DNA of 48,294 nucleotides from a virus. The stretch spans positions 1 through 48,294 of IMG/VR virus record IMGVR_UViG_3300027621_000467; one strand, written 5' to 3'. Made by a program: the position numbers and the translations under genes. Numbering within the stretch: the stretch's first letter is position 1; each line of letters starts with the position of its first letter. The notes below the pieces were generated by a model. That model made no database searches, was not told the origin of the DNA, and saw nothing but the letters and a program-made list of their open reading frames with translations. Of this stretch, positions 32,825 to 42,200 are shown one piece after another.

Positions 32825-35036
32825 TCCGCACAGCGACAAACTGGCGTTCCACAGCGAAAAGCCAGACATCCAGTTACTCCTAGAAGAATACGAACGGTCT
32901 GCGTACATGGGCACCATGGTGTCCAAGATGAACTACGCCGACGACATCAGGCTTTGCCGATGGGCTGGCCAAACCGAAGATGGAAAGAAACACTCTTGGG
33001 CTAGGCCCGAAGGCGACCCAGCGTTCCCATTTGAGGGTGCTTCCGACGTTCGTGTTAGGCTTGTTGATAGGCTAATCAACGACCAAAAGGCACTACTACT
33101 TACCGCCTTTAAGGGTTGCACCCTAAAGGTTGGTGGAACTGAAATCAACGACACGATGGCGGCGGCGTCTGCAACCAACCTCATGCGTTGGCTTGTTGAG
33201 ACCAAGATTAAGAACGAACTACACAAGGAGGCCGAACTAGCCGCAGACTACGCACTGACTTACGGATGGTCGGTAGTTCAGGTGACTTGGGAGCAACAGA
33301 TGTCCATCCGAATCCAAAGCATGACGATGCAGGAACTTCAACAGATGGCGGCGGCGGAATTGCAGTCTGGCAACCAAGGTGGCGAATTTAACAAACTCGT
33401 GAACGCAATCGCAGACCCAGCAAAGGAAGAGTACGCCGTATCCCTTGTCAGGGACCTTATCAGGGATATGAAGGTCAAGGACATCAAGAAATTTGTCCGT
33501 GACATGCGTGAAAAGGGACAGGGCGACATGCCAGAGCAGTTTGTATCTAAGAACCTTCCGTGCATTGAGGCACTTAAGCCTTTCGATGAAGTGTGCTTCC
33601 CGCCCGAGACGGCTGACCTACAAAAAGCCCGTGTAATTTTTAGGCGTCAGTACATGACCGAGGTCGAACTTCGCTCAACGGCAAAGATTGACGGCTGGGA
33701 TAAGGAATGGGTGGACAAGGTGGCTGGTACGCTAGGCAACCATTACTACTTCAATGACCCGAATCTGATTCCTACCACCACTATGCTCAACTCGAACATC
33801 GAGCGTGGCAACAATCTCTGCGAAATCGTTTGGGCATACTACAGGCAATTAGACGCTGATGACGTTCCAGCCATCTACTACACTGTGTTTTCTCCTCGTG
33901 TTGGGGAAGGGCTCTACGCAAAGCAAGAACTTCTTAACTACGCTCACGGAGAGTATCCATTTATTGAATACAGGCGTGAACGGCACCGCAGGGCCGTGTC
34001 CGAGTCTCGTGGTATCCCAGAAATCAACAAGACCGAGCAGGATGAAGTCAAGGCCCAGAAGGACGCAATCAGGGACAGGACGGCGTTTGAGGTGTTGCCT
34101 CCTGTAAAGGTCGTTAAGCGTATTGGTGCACTCAATCGAATTGCACCAGCACAGGTCCTCCCAGTCTCTAATAAGGACGACTACACTTGGCTTGAGCCAC
34201 CAAAGGGTGACGCTTCAATTGCATTCCAGTGCATCGCTCAAGTGGAGCAAGACCTTGGCAATTACTACGGATACGCCGTGGGCGAAGCCATCGACCCACA
34301 GAAGATTCAAATGCTGAAGCAACTTCAGGTAGACAACTGGCTTCAGTTCTGGACTAGGGCGTTCTCGCAGATGTTCTCCCTTTGCCTTCAGTACATGCCA
34401 GAAGAGCAAATTGTCAGGATTACAAACACCCCGCTCAAGCAGGGCATGTCGGACATCCATTCGCAATACGACTTCAATGTAAGGTTCGACGTGCGTGACA
34501 CTGACCCAGAATTCGTCCAAAAGAAACTCGAAGCAATTATCAAGACGGTTATCCCGCTTGATAGCAGTGGCATCATCGACAGGAATAAACTGGTCAAGTT
34601 GGTCATCGAATCCATCAGCCCAGACGCCGCAAGGGAACTTGTTATCGACCAGACCTCCGCCTCGCAGAAACTGTACAAGGACGTGGTCAGCGACATCGGC
34701 ATGATGATGCTCGGCAACGAAGCGACCTACGTCGAGCAAGACCCAGCCGCATCGAGCAAGTTGCAATTCGCTCAAGACATCCTGCAAAAGAACCCGAAGG
34801 CTCAACAGGCATTGCAGGGCGACCAAATCTTCCAGATTCTATTCCAGAACTACATGAAGCAGTTGCAGTTCTCGATTGACCAAGAGAAGAACAAGCAAAT
34901 TGGCCGTGTCGGAGTATCCCCAGCGTCCGACGAAATCCAAAAGGAGTTTGGCGAAGTGGCACAAGAGTCAGCGGCGGAAGACCTCAGTGGCCAGCAGGGC
35001 GAAGAGATGGACCTTAATCAGCCAATGATGCCATGA
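32805..35036 (+). CDS. Portal protein
   Basis: 743 residues from the ATG at 32805 (MKFKSTNPHSD); the longer frame to 32745 runs through the HTH gene. The N-terminal region DPAFPFEGASDVRVRLVDRL is typical of large podovirus-type portals; then come a long helical stem region, GESRGIPEINKTEQDEVK-like wing sequence (SESRGIPEINKT) and a helical Gln-rich C-terminus. It forms the ring through which DNA enters and leaves the capsid. Position after terminase and before scaffold supports the call. Its last four bases overlap the next gene. Confidence 0.87.
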   Translation: MKFKSTNPHSDKLAFHSEKPDIQLLLEEYERSAYMGTMVSKMNYADDIRLCRWAGQTEDGKKHSWARPEGDPAFPFEGASDVRVRLVDRLINDQKALLLTAFKGCTLKVGGTEINDTMAAASATNLMRWLVETKIKNELHKEAELAADYALTYGWSVVQVTWEQQMSIRIQSMTMQELQQMAAAELQSGNQGGEFNKLVNAIADPAKEEYAVSLVRDLIRDMKVKDIKKFVRDMREKGQGDMPEQFVSKNLPCIEALKPFDEVCFPPETADLQKARVIFRRQYMTEVELRSTAKIDGWDKEWVDKVAGTLGNHYYFNDPNLIPTTTMLNSNIERGNNLCEIVWAYYRQLDADDVPAIYYTVFSPRVGEGLYAKQELLNYAHGEYPFIEYRRERHRRAVSESRGIPEINKTEQDEVKAQKDAIRDRTAFEVLPPVKVVKRIGALNRIAPAQVLPVSNKDDYTWLEPPKGDASIAFQCIAQVEQDLGNYYGYAVGEAIDPQKIQMLKQLQVDNWLQFWTRAFSQMFSLCLQYMPEEQIVRITNTPLKQGMSDIHSQYDFNVRFDVRDTDPEFVQKKLEAIIKTVIPLDSSGIIDRNKLVKLVIESISPDAARELVIDQTSASQKLYKDVVSDIGMMMLGNEATYVEQDPAASSKLQFAQDILQKNPKAQQALQGDQIFQILFQNYMKQLQFSIDQEKNKQIGRVGVSPASDEIQKEFGEVAQESAAEDLSGQQGEEMDLNQPMMP

Positions 35037-35281
35037 ACGAAGACAAAGCCAGAATTGACGCCTTAAAGGCCTTCATGTTTAGGGAGCAAGAATCCCAAGA
35101 ACTGTACAAAAACATCCTAGTTGTATGCGATTTAGCACTACAAATAGAAATGTCTAAAGTGATGTCCCCCAACACCTTAGGTGAGGCTAGGATTCACGCC
35201 GCAGGACGCATGGATGCTATTAACGACCTGCTCCTTGAGTTCCAAAAACTCAGGGAAGAGGCGTTAAAGCACCGAACTTAA
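35033..35281 (+). CDS. Small helical protein after portal
   Basis: A protein of 82 residues, nearly all helical (ARIDALKAFMFREQESQELY, then EARIHAAGRMDAINDLLLEF). The start overlaps the portal stop as ATGA. It may be a portal or scaffold cofactor. No family recognised. Confidence 0.6.
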   Translation: MNEDKARIDALKAFMFREQESQELYKNILVVCDLALQIEMSKVMSPNTLGEARIHAAGRMDAINDLLLEFQKLREEALKHRT

Positions 35282-35386
35282 GCGAAAAACGGCTCAAACC
35301 ATCTATGTGTGCTCATGTACTTGATATCTCGATACATCGGGTAACAGTAGTCAACGCTTCTGGGAGCATTAAACCCTGATTCCTAC
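35282..35386. other. Short gap before the scaffold gene
   Basis: 105 bases, the largest gap in the structural block. It contains TTGATATCTCGATACATCGG, with nested short repeats of GATA and CGATA. A promoter for scaffold and capsid would make sense here, but I cannot point to convincing boxes. Confidence 0.3.
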
Positions 35387-36436
35387 ATGGAAAACGAACA
35401 ACAGCCCACCGCTGACCTCGAACTTGGGACCGAGTATAATCCCCCCATGCCACAACAGGTCGAAAAATCCGATTCGACCAACGAACAAAACCTATCAGAT
35501 TATTTTCTGAAGGTCCTGTCTGACGGACAGACTAGGGAGGAGAGCGACAACTCCGATAACAATGAAGTCGAAAGTGCCGAGGCCGAAGCCGCCATCGACC
35601 CAGACGATGAAGATGATGACGACTCCCAACAGGTGTCGTCCGATTCCGAAGAAGAAGGTCAAGAAACGGAAGAAACCGAGGCAGACACGGAAGTAGAAGA
35701 AGTCGAAACGTTCGCCAAGTCCAACAAGACGCCTAAGGGAGTCGAGAAAAGGCTGGCAAAACTAACGGCATTACGACGTGAAGCGGAAGCGAAGAATAAA
35801 CAACTCGAAGAAGAAGTTGATACGCTCAGGCGAAATCAGGCCAACCCCCAGAACTCCAATCCATATCGAAATGTGGGCGATGAGGGTAAATTAAAGGCCG
35901 AGTTTGAGCGTCAACGGAATATCCGATTGTTCTGCGAACGCTATCCAGACGGTTACTACGAGAGTGAAAGTCCCAAGGACCACGTAAGCAGGGAGGAGAT
36001 TGCCAAGGCGAAAGTCGTGGCACTTCGAGCCCTTGAAGAACATCTGCCCCAACAGGCTGAGTTCATCGTGGTCCAACAGCAGTTCAAGCAAAAGGCCCGA
36101 GATGAGTTCCCTTGGCTAAATGACCCCTCCGACAAGAGGGCAAGCATCGCTAGGAAGTTCATCGCCGCCGTTCCAGAAATCAAGAAGTTCCCCGACTACG
36201 AGATTTATGCCGCTCAACTTGCTATGGGAATGTCCACCTATCAGGACCAGAAAAAGTCCGCACGTTCAGGCGTCCAGCCAGAGCGTCGTGCACCTTATCA
36301 GCCGTCCCTGATGTCCTCGGCCCCCAGAGCATCTACCAAGGTAGATGAAAGGGAAGCCAAAGAAAGTTACAGTCGCTTCAGACAGTCGGGTTCCATCGAT
36401 GACCTCGCTGACGTGTTTAGGTCTAAGTTCGTCTAA
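35387..36436 (+). CDS. Scaffolding protein
   Basis: A protein of 349 residues directly before the capsid gene. Residues about 50-112 are very acidic (AIDPDDEDDDDSQQVSSDSE and more Glu runs). Residues about 115-155 form a charged coiled coil (RLAKLTALRREAEAKNKQLE). The C-terminal part is helical and ends in SIDDLADVFRSKF, a likely capsid-binding tail. Such proteins direct capsid assembly and then leave. No prohead protease is seen next to it. Confidence 0.78.
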   Translation: MENEQQPTADLELGTEYNPPMPQQVEKSDSTNEQNLSDYFLKVLSDGQTREESDNSDNNEVESAEAEAAIDPDDEDDDDSQQVSSDSEEEGQETEETEADTEVEEVETFAKSNKTPKGVEKRLAKLTALRREAEAKNKQLEEEVDTLRRNQANPQNSNPYRNVGDEGKLKAEFERQRNIRLFCERYPDGYYESESPKDHVSREEIAKAKVVALRALEEHLPQQAEFIVVQQQFKQKARDEFPWLNDPSDKRASIARKFIAAVPEIKKFPDYEIYAAQLAMGMSTYQDQKKSARSGVQPERRAPYQPSLMSSAPRASTKVDEREAKESYSRFRQSGSIDDLADVFRSKFV

Positions 36437-36458
36437 ACCCCCCTAATACAAAAAACAC

Positions 36459-37889
36459 ATGGCTTCTCTGTTCGAATCACAATTCAACAATCAACGTCCG
36501 CTCTTGGGCTCCGACCCCCGCACTGGCTCCACTGTTCGTGGTGGCCGTATCGGTATTCGTGAAGAACTCTCGGACCTCATCGCCAACGTCGATGCCAAGG
36601 ACACTCCTATCTCGTCCATGGCAAAACGTGGCTCAAAACCTGGAAATACTACGTTCCGCTGGCAGGTTGACCGCAACCCAGACCCTTCGATTGAACTCGG
36701 TGTTCTCGACGGTGCTGACGTTGACCCAAGCAATCCGTCGCAGAACCCTGCCTTCAAGCAGTACACCCTCGGCTACCGTGAAGAAGTGGAAAATAACATC
36801 CACATGTTCCGCCGTGCCGTTCACGTGTCCAACCTGACGCAGGATATTCTCAACGTCGCTGGCGTTAAGGATGAACTGTCTCGTCAGTTGTCCAAGGCTA
36901 CCATCGACCTTAAGCGTTCGATGGAACTCACGTTCACGTCCGACATCCTCCCCGCCATCGATAACGGCTCTACTCCATATCGTACTCGCTGTCTCACGGC
37001 TTGGATTAAGAATGACCTTCTTTCTGCCAGCAAGAATACCCAGCAGAAGTATGGCACTCAGGACCAAGACATCCGTTCCATCGGCGAAAACTTCCGCACC
37101 CCTGCGTCGTCTATCGTCGGCACTAGCGAAACGGTTGACCAGTTGGGAGAAAACACGGTTCAGGACGTCATGACTTCGGTCTATGAGCAGACTGGCCAGT
37201 TCAAGAACCACGAAGCCGTTGTCGGTACCGCTCTGAAGCGTCAGTTCACTAACCTCGTTTACACGAAGTCTGGTGACGCTGGTCCGTCCTCGGTGTCTGG
37301 CATCCGCAACACCCGAGACGCCGCCTCCGACACCATCAAGGCGTCGGTTGACTACTTCGAGGGCGACTTCGGTAAGTTGGCTCTTATCCCAACCCAGTTC
37401 CTCCATGCTGGCGTTAACCCATATACCATTGTCGATACTGGTGCCTCTGGCTCCTCGTACACGACCACTGGCCGATATGCGGTTGTCGATGGCGTCTATC
37501 TCGCCTCCGATGCCACCTCTAACGGTGCTGGCCTCAACGGTTCTGGAAAGAACCTTGTCTGGCTTAAGGATGCTACCACGAACAAGTATGAGCGTGTCGT
37601 CTTTGGCACCGCAAGTGCCGTTCCTGCTCGCTTCGCTACGGAAGCCGAAGCCAAGACCTACGTCAACCTCCACGCCAACAACGCTAAGTGCAAGGGCTTT
37701 ATCATCCCTTGGAACATGCTCGAAATCCGCTACGGCGGTAACATCGCTCAGGTTCGAGAACTTACCGAAAATGGTGGCGGTCCTCGCCGCATGATGGAAG
37801 CAATGGCCGCTCTCGTGGTCCAAAGCCCCCTCACGTTCGGCATGTTCGACTACCGTGCCTCCACGGCCAACGGCGGTCTCCTCTCCTAA
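36459..37889 (+). CDS. Major capsid protein, SU10/DUF5309 type
   Basis: A protein of 476 residues. IREELSDLIANVDAKDTPIS at about 32-51, then GNTTFRWQVDRNPDPS, is the start typical of the SU10-like HK97-fold capsid family (DUF5309). The later part holds GFIIPWNMLEIRYGG and the closing PLTFGMFDYRAS. It builds the shell. Arginine codons here are largely CGT and CGC, unlike the AGG-rich giant gene, as expected for the most highly expressed gene. An inserted segment around 325-390 has SSYTTTGRYAVVDGVYLAS. The start follows CAAAAAACAC. Confidence 0.9.
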   Translation: MASLFESQFNNQRPLLGSDPRTGSTVRGGRIGIREELSDLIANVDAKDTPISSMAKRGSKPGNTTFRWQVDRNPDPSIELGVLDGADVDPSNPSQNPAFKQYTLGYREEVENNIHMFRRAVHVSNLTQDILNVAGVKDELSRQLSKATIDLKRSMELTFTSDILPAIDNGSTPYRTRCLTAWIKNDLLSASKNTQQKYGTQDQDIRSIGENFRTPASSIVGTSETVDQLGENTVQDVMTSVYEQTGQFKNHEAVVGTALKRQFTNLVYTKSGDAGPSSVSGIRNTRDAASDTIKASVDYFEGDFGKLALIPTQFLHAGVNPYTIVDTGASGSSYTTTGRYAVVDGVYLASDATSNGAGLNGSGKNLVWLKDATTNKYERVVFGTASAVPARFATEAEAKTYVNLHANNAKCKGFIIPWNMLEIRYGGNIAQVRELTENGGGPRRMMEAMAALVVQSPLTFGMFDYRASTANGGLLS

Positions 37890-37898
37890 CAAAGAGGA

Positions 37899-38270
37899 AT
37901 GGACGGACTAGAGTCCATCCACGAAGCCATCCCTTCCGACCTCCTCCCGCAAATGCTGGAGGAGTTTCGGACGGGATGGGCCCTTCGTAAAGTTCAGGCA
38001 AAGGCTCACGCTAAACTGCTGGGCAAACTAAATCAAGAAGAGCACCATCACGTCGATGGGCTAGGCGAGTTGACCATGCGGATTCCAGTCGAATCGTACC
38101 ATTATTGGGGCAAACGCCTCGGATACGACTGCTGGAGGGATGCTGGTTTCAGGCAGGAATTCCTGCGTGATAACCCAGAGTGCAAGGTTAACACAAAAGC
38201 GGCCAAGACAACTGTCAGGGTCGAGGGTAACAAGCCCCTCTATGACGCTTATGGCGTCCCAATTTCTTAA
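37899..38270 (+). CDS. Small protein between capsid and connector
   Basis: A protein of 123 residues. The first part is helical (LLPQMLEEFRTGWALRKVQA), then HHHVDGLGELTMRIPVESYHYW. The C-terminal part is basic and polar. Similar small proteins follow the capsid gene in related podovirus-type genomes, but I do not know the function. It overlaps the next start by one base (TAATG). Confidence 0.62.
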   Translation: MDGLESIHEAIPSDLLPQMLEEFRTGWALRKVQAKAHAKLLGKLNQEEHHHVDGLGELTMRIPVESYHYWGKRLGYDCWRDAGFRQEFLRDNPECKVNTKAAKTTVRVEGNKPLYDAYGVPIS

Positions 38271-39025
38271 TGCGTACCGTTCCTTTCAGCGAAATCCTAT
38301 ACTCCTCACTGCAACTTTGCGGTCTGGATAGGAACCTGACTACCGCTGATAGGTTTGCTACAGTCCGTGATTTTACCTCTCGTAGGCTTCAGTCCATCTG
38401 GGAAACCCAAGACTGGCCAGACCAACGCCGATACCTCAAGTGCGAAAGTGTCTTAACTGACAACAGGCGTAAGGTTACGTTCCCCGACAACTTTAAAGGC
38501 CAAGTTATGGCCGTGTGGAACAAGGACCCGCTTGCCTACTCCGCTATCGAAAAGGACTTCACGCTGTACAATAGCGACGTCTACCTAGTCAACGACGCCG
38601 AGACCACCGTCTGGGTGGAATACAGGCTAGATTCCCCTAAACTCTTCGGCACCCACTGGAAATACGCCACTACGTACTCGCTTGGTTCACAGTCTTATTA
38701 CGATTCTGGTGCGGCTGATGCCGTAGAAACTGGATTGGTACCAAAAGAGGGATGCCCAAGCGTCGGAAACTTTTATGAATACACTGGAGTCACTGCTCTC
38801 TCGGGCCAAATCCCTACTATCGGACCTTGGCAAATGGTTGAAATCCCTCGCCTCTTCGGGTCCTACCTCATCCATGGTTGCCACGCAGACTATCTGCGTT
38901 CCCAAGGCCAAATGGAAGAAGCCAACCTCGCCGAGCAGGACGTCGCCAAAGCGTTCGACGAAGCGGTTGACCAAACCCTCCGCCAGCAAGGCCAAACCCG
39001 CAAAATAAACTTTAGAACCTACTAA
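38270..39025 (+). CDS. Head-to-tail connector/adaptor-like protein
   Basis: A protein of 251 residues. The helical start (FSEILYSSLQLCGLDRNLTT), LQSIWETQDWPDQRR, then beta-rich TVWVEYRLDSPKLFG and a helical C-terminus (YLRSQGQMEEANLAEQDVAK) fit the layout of podovirus tail-tubular A or gp4-type adaptors that sit under the portal. The position after the capsid and before tail genes agrees. No direct motif proves it. Confidence 0.55.
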   Translation: MRTVPFSEILYSSLQLCGLDRNLTTADRFATVRDFTSRRLQSIWETQDWPDQRRYLKCESVLTDNRRKVTFPDNFKGQVMAVWNKDPLAYSAIEKDFTLYNSDVYLVNDAETTVWVEYRLDSPKLFGTHWKYATTYSLGSQSYYDSGAADAVETGLVPKEGCPSVGNFYEYTGVTALSGQIPTIGPWQMVEIPRLFGSYLIHGCHADYLRSQGQMEEANLAEQDVAKAFDEAVDQTLRQQGQTRKINFRTY

Positions 39026-39026
39026 A

Positions 39027-39326
39027 ATGTCACACTCCCTACAGCCCCAAAACATCCCTAGCGTAGACGTTCAGGTTTTTAACAGCGTTGGCACCAAGAT
39101 TAAGGTGCTTGAGGCCGTTAGGAACCGCCGCCTATTTGGTATCGTTAACACTTCTGACACGGCCCTACTCAGTATCTGGCTTCAGACCGATGGTACTGGC
39201 TCGCCTATCATCCTTACCCATGAAAAGACCGCTAACAAGAACGATGGTGGTTCTTTTGAGTTGAACGGCTACAATGGCGAGGTCTGGTGCGATGGTGAAG
39301 GTTACGTCTACTACTACGCACAGTAA
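39027..39326 (+). CDS. Small beta-rich virion protein
   Basis: A protein of 99 residues, mostly beta strands (RRLFGIVNTSDTALLSIWLQ, then YNGEVWCDGEGYVYYYA). Size and composition fit a head decoration or tail completion protein. It begins one base after the preceding stop and its stop overlaps the next start as TAATG. No family recognised. Confidence 0.5.
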   Translation: MSHSLQPQNIPSVDVQVFNSVGTKIKVLEAVRNRRLFGIVNTSDTALLSIWLQTDGTGSPIILTHEKTANKNDGGSFELNGYNGEVWCDGEGYVYYYAQ

Positions 39327-40450
39327 TGCCCTTCAAAGGCGACATGAGGCTAGGCGGACGCCATAGCAATGTGGCCACGTTGAATGGGACCGCCAGCGAC
39401 CTTGTCAGCGTACCTGCGGCTGGCACTGTGCTGTCTGGACCTACGGACACTAGTAGGTACGTCAATGACTTCTTGGGCACTCCTTTCTACATTCCGTACA
39501 GCACGACTGTGTACGCCGACGGCCTTGGTGGAGAAAACCCAGTAGAGACTTGGGGCCTTCAGTACCTGCCAGCAGGCTGGGTTACTACGACCAGCCAAGA
39601 CCCTCAGTACCTAAGTTGGGATTTTGTTACAGAATTTGATAACCTAACCACCAGTGGAACCATTCAGTGGGGTTACAATACACTTAACCACATTGAAGAC
39701 GGAACTGGAATTAATTACACGTCCATAGCCCTCACCACCGAAACTATCGCACGTGGGTCGGTTCTGGCTTCTAGTGACAATGGTACTGGTGCGGACAGGT
39801 ACAGGGTTGTCTTTAATCCCGACTACGCCTTCAGTGATGCCCTATTTCAAGATTTCACTATGTACCCAGTGCTTGGGACTAACCTTGGTGGTGCCAATAG
39901 TGGTCACAACTACATCACAACCCCATGTTCAAGCATCATTGCTGGTGGCTGGGGTAACCCAGATGCATTCGCTGATGGCTATGGAAGTTCCTACGATGAT
40001 GGAAGTTCCTACAGTAATTACGACGACTACCCAGCAGGGTCTTTCCTTGAGGAGTGCAACGGAGAGTACCTGTACAGCAGTGGTAGCGGCAATTACCACA
40101 CTGGTTTTGCTCCCCTCGGCTGGCCAATAAGCACAAGTTATTCCTATTCCCTGCACTGGCAATCGCCTAACTTTAACTACGACAACACCGAGGGGGACTT
40201 TAATTATAGTGCGGGAGGATGCAGTGGCACTTCTGATGGCTATGGTGGAATGAATAATTCATCCTGCGGAGGATGGAATGCGGCCCTCGGCGACCCTATT
40301 ACTAATGGCACGTACTATTACCAAGTTGGCACTGGCACCTTCGATGAAAACAACAGCGAAATCATGGAAAATCACCACGTTGTTTGGTCGTACACCTACA
40401 ATGGAGATGCTGGTTACAACGTCACCAGCACGGATAACATTGTTGGATAA
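39326..40450 (+). CDS. Tyr/Ser/Gly/Asn-rich tail or surface protein
   Basis: A protein of 374 residues, very rich in Gly, Ser, Tyr, Asn and Asp, with few Lys or Arg. It holds short repeats (YGSSYDDGSSYSNYDDY, encoded by a 14-base repeat 18 bases apart at 39981 and 39999). This composition is typical of adhesins and receptor-binding or fibre proteins, but no fold is recognised. It sits between connector and nozzle-type genes, so a tail spike or capsid fibre is the best guess. Confidence 0.5.
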   Translation: MPFKGDMRLGGRHSNVATLNGTASDLVSVPAAGTVLSGPTDTSRYVNDFLGTPFYIPYSTTVYADGLGGENPVETWGLQYLPAGWVTTTSQDPQYLSWDFVTEFDNLTTSGTIQWGYNTLNHIEDGTGINYTSIALTTETIARGSVLASSDNGTGADRYRVVFNPDYAFSDALFQDFTMYPVLGTNLGGANSGHNYITTPCSSIIAGGWGNPDAFADGYGSSYDDGSSYSNYDDYPAGSFLEECNGEYLYSSGSGNYHTGFAPLGWPISTSYSYSLHWQSPNFNYDNTEGDFNYSAGGCSGTSDGYGGMNNSSCGGWNAALGDPITNGTYYYQVGTGTFDENNSEIMENHHVVWSYTYNGDAGYNVTSTDNIVG

Positions 40451-40452
40451 CC

Positions 40453-40821
40453 ATGCCCTACCGTCGCTCATCTTACGTTCAGTTTGGAGATACCAGTAGG
40501 ACTGCGACCACTGGCAAGGGCACTGTAGTTAAGAAGCCAAGTTCCCCAACTAGAAACCCTGAAAAAAACCCATCCTTTACTATCAATGCTACGGAAGGAG
40601 ACACAACTTCGGCTACCATTACTGGCACCTTTCCAAATTTCCACATTGAACTTGTGGTTAAGAAAGGCACCGACGGCATCGACGGCGACGACGGCGTATG
40701 CGAGTGCGATTGCGAATGCTGTAACGGTGGCGGCGGCGACGACGTTGACCCCCCGCCATGCGAAGAAGGATACTATCGTGACGAGTCTGGCAACTGCGTC
40801 CCAACTGAAACGCCGCCCTAA
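40453..40821 (+). CDS. Collagen-like and cysteine-rich small protein
   Basis: A protein of 122 residues. The first half is basic and beta-like and contains the motif FTINATEGDTTSATITGTFP. Near residue 77 GTDGIDGDDG gives three collagen-type G-x-y triplets, followed by CECDCECCNGGGGDDVDPPP (positions about 89-108), which packs five cysteines, and then CEEGYYRDESGNC. It may be a fibre or a capsid-surface protein with metal-bound or disulphide-linked ends. Confidence 0.55.
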   Translation: MPYRRSSYVQFGDTSRTATTGKGTVVKKPSSPTRNPEKNPSFTINATEGDTTSATITGTFPNFHIELVVKKGTDGIDGDDGVCECDCECCNGGGGDDVDPPPCEEGYYRDESGNCVPTETPP

Positions 40822-40826
40822 TAGCC

Positions 40827-42200
40827 ATGCCTAAAGAAATCAAACAGGATGGAGACATTAGGTTCGAGGGATTCTCCTCGTACCCTAACAGTTGCACCTT
40901 CTCTGGTGACTCTGGGGTACTTGAGTACGCAGAGAACGTTGAGATGCTAGGTGGCAAGGTCTTCCCTAGGATGGGCTACACGCTTGCTGGAACGGCGACA
41001 GCACCAGTAACGTACGCATGTGCCGCCCAGTCTAGCACTGGGGACAGCATACTTTTGTGGGGTACTAACCAAAGGTTTAATTGCCAGAGCGAAACGTTCA
41101 CATCGGTCAATCTGGCGTCTAAGCAAAAAGCCCGAGGTCAAGGCTATCAGGACGCCCTCACCATGGAGACGGCTGACACGGATTTTGTCGCAGGGGGCAA
41201 TATCGTCGAACGGCTCGTAACTGCAAAAGGGGATAAACTTAAATTTACGCTCTACTCTGGTGTGGCCCCATACGAGCCAGACAGTGCCTACCTTGTCCAG
41301 CAGACGTACGATGAAATTCAGGCAATTATCCCAGAGGTCAATTCCATGACCATTCTTGGTAAGCGGAGCATTTACGCAGTAAAGGCTGGGCTTGGTCGTC
41401 AGGCCAATATCGACAAGACTCCAGACAAGGCCGTATTCCACAACATCCAAAGGCTGTCCAAGAACGACGGCGTGGTGGGAAAAGACGCTTGGGCTAACTT
41501 TGCGGGGAATACTTCCTTCCTTGATGTTGATGGAATCAAAACGTTCAGCGAAGGTAATTTCGGGGAGGGCATTTCTCCAATTTCTAACGCCATTTACGAC
41601 ATCATTAAATTAATCGACCCAGCAAAACTCAGCGACGTCTGTGCGGTTGGGCTTAAGAACAAGGCATACTACGCATTGCCCCTTCTTGCCCCATACAACA
41701 AAACGGTGGTACTAAAGATGAATGCGGACATTAAGGGCATCTTTGAGTCAATCGACGTTTACCCAGACAGTATCGACCTTCTTTGCGTTGCTAAGAAAGA
41801 CGGCGTTTCTCGTGTGTGGGGAATTAACAAGCAGTATGGCCGAATCTACCTGATGGACAGTCAGAACACCGATAATGGTACTGCGGTTCAGTCTAGGATT
41901 AGGTCTAGGAACTACTTTTTTGCCACACACGGAGAAAAGCGTTACGAAAACTGCTACGTTTTCTTGGACACCAAGGGAACAACGGAAGTTGAATTCAATT
42001 TTATCTCTACTAATCCAGACGGCGTTTGGCTCTTAGACAAGTTTAACGACAACCTCGGCACGGCGGTTAGACGTGCTTTGGCTAACAAAAAGAGCATGAT
42101 TGGTAAGTTGGAAGTAGTCGTAAAATCAGGTAGGCCACACATCATGAGCATCGGGGTGGAAGCATCCCTCATTGGACGCTCAATCTTCTCCTCCTTCTAA
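40827..42200 (+). CDS. Tail nozzle/stabilisation-type protein
   Basis: A protein of 457 residues. Many short beta blades with turns are visible. KDGVSRVWGINKQYGRIYLM near 326-345, followed by AVQSRIRSRNYFF, resembles the propeller-type tail tube B or gp10-like proteins of podoviruses. It would close the tail tip below the adaptor. Its order after connector-type genes and before internal virion proteins supports this. The stop overlaps the next start by TAATG. Confidence 0.55.
   Translation: MPKEIKQDGDIRFEGFSSYPNSCTFSGDSGVLEYAENVEMLGGKVFPRMGYTLAGTATAPVTYACAAQSSTGDSILLWGTNQRFNCQSETFTSVNLASKQKARGQGYQDALTMETADTDFVAGGNIVERLVTAKGDKLKFTLYSGVAPYEPDSAYLVQQTYDEIQAIIPEVNSMTILGKRSIYAVKAGLGRQANIDKTPDKAVFHNIQRLSKNDGVVGKDAWANFAGNTSFLDVDGIKTFSEGNFGEGISPISNAIYDIIKLIDPAKLSDVCAVGLKNKAYYALPLLAPYNKTVVLKMNADIKGIFESIDVYPDSIDLLCVAKKDGVSRVWGINKQYGRIYLMDSQNTDNGTAVQSRIRSRNYFFATHGEKRYENCYVFLDTKGTTEVEFNFISTNPDGVWLLDKFNDNLGTAVRRALANKKSMIGKLEVVVKSGRPHIMSIGVEASLIGRSIFSSF

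Noticed and set aside
34215-34826. Leftward frame of 203 codons inside the portal gene
   Set aside because: It is fully inside the portal gene in a shadow frame and has no support.
36633-37892. Antisense frame of 419 codons on the minus strand over the capsid gene
   Set aside because: It mirrors the strongly biased codons of the capsid gene, has no family-like features and no leader, and lies wholly inside a well-supported gene.
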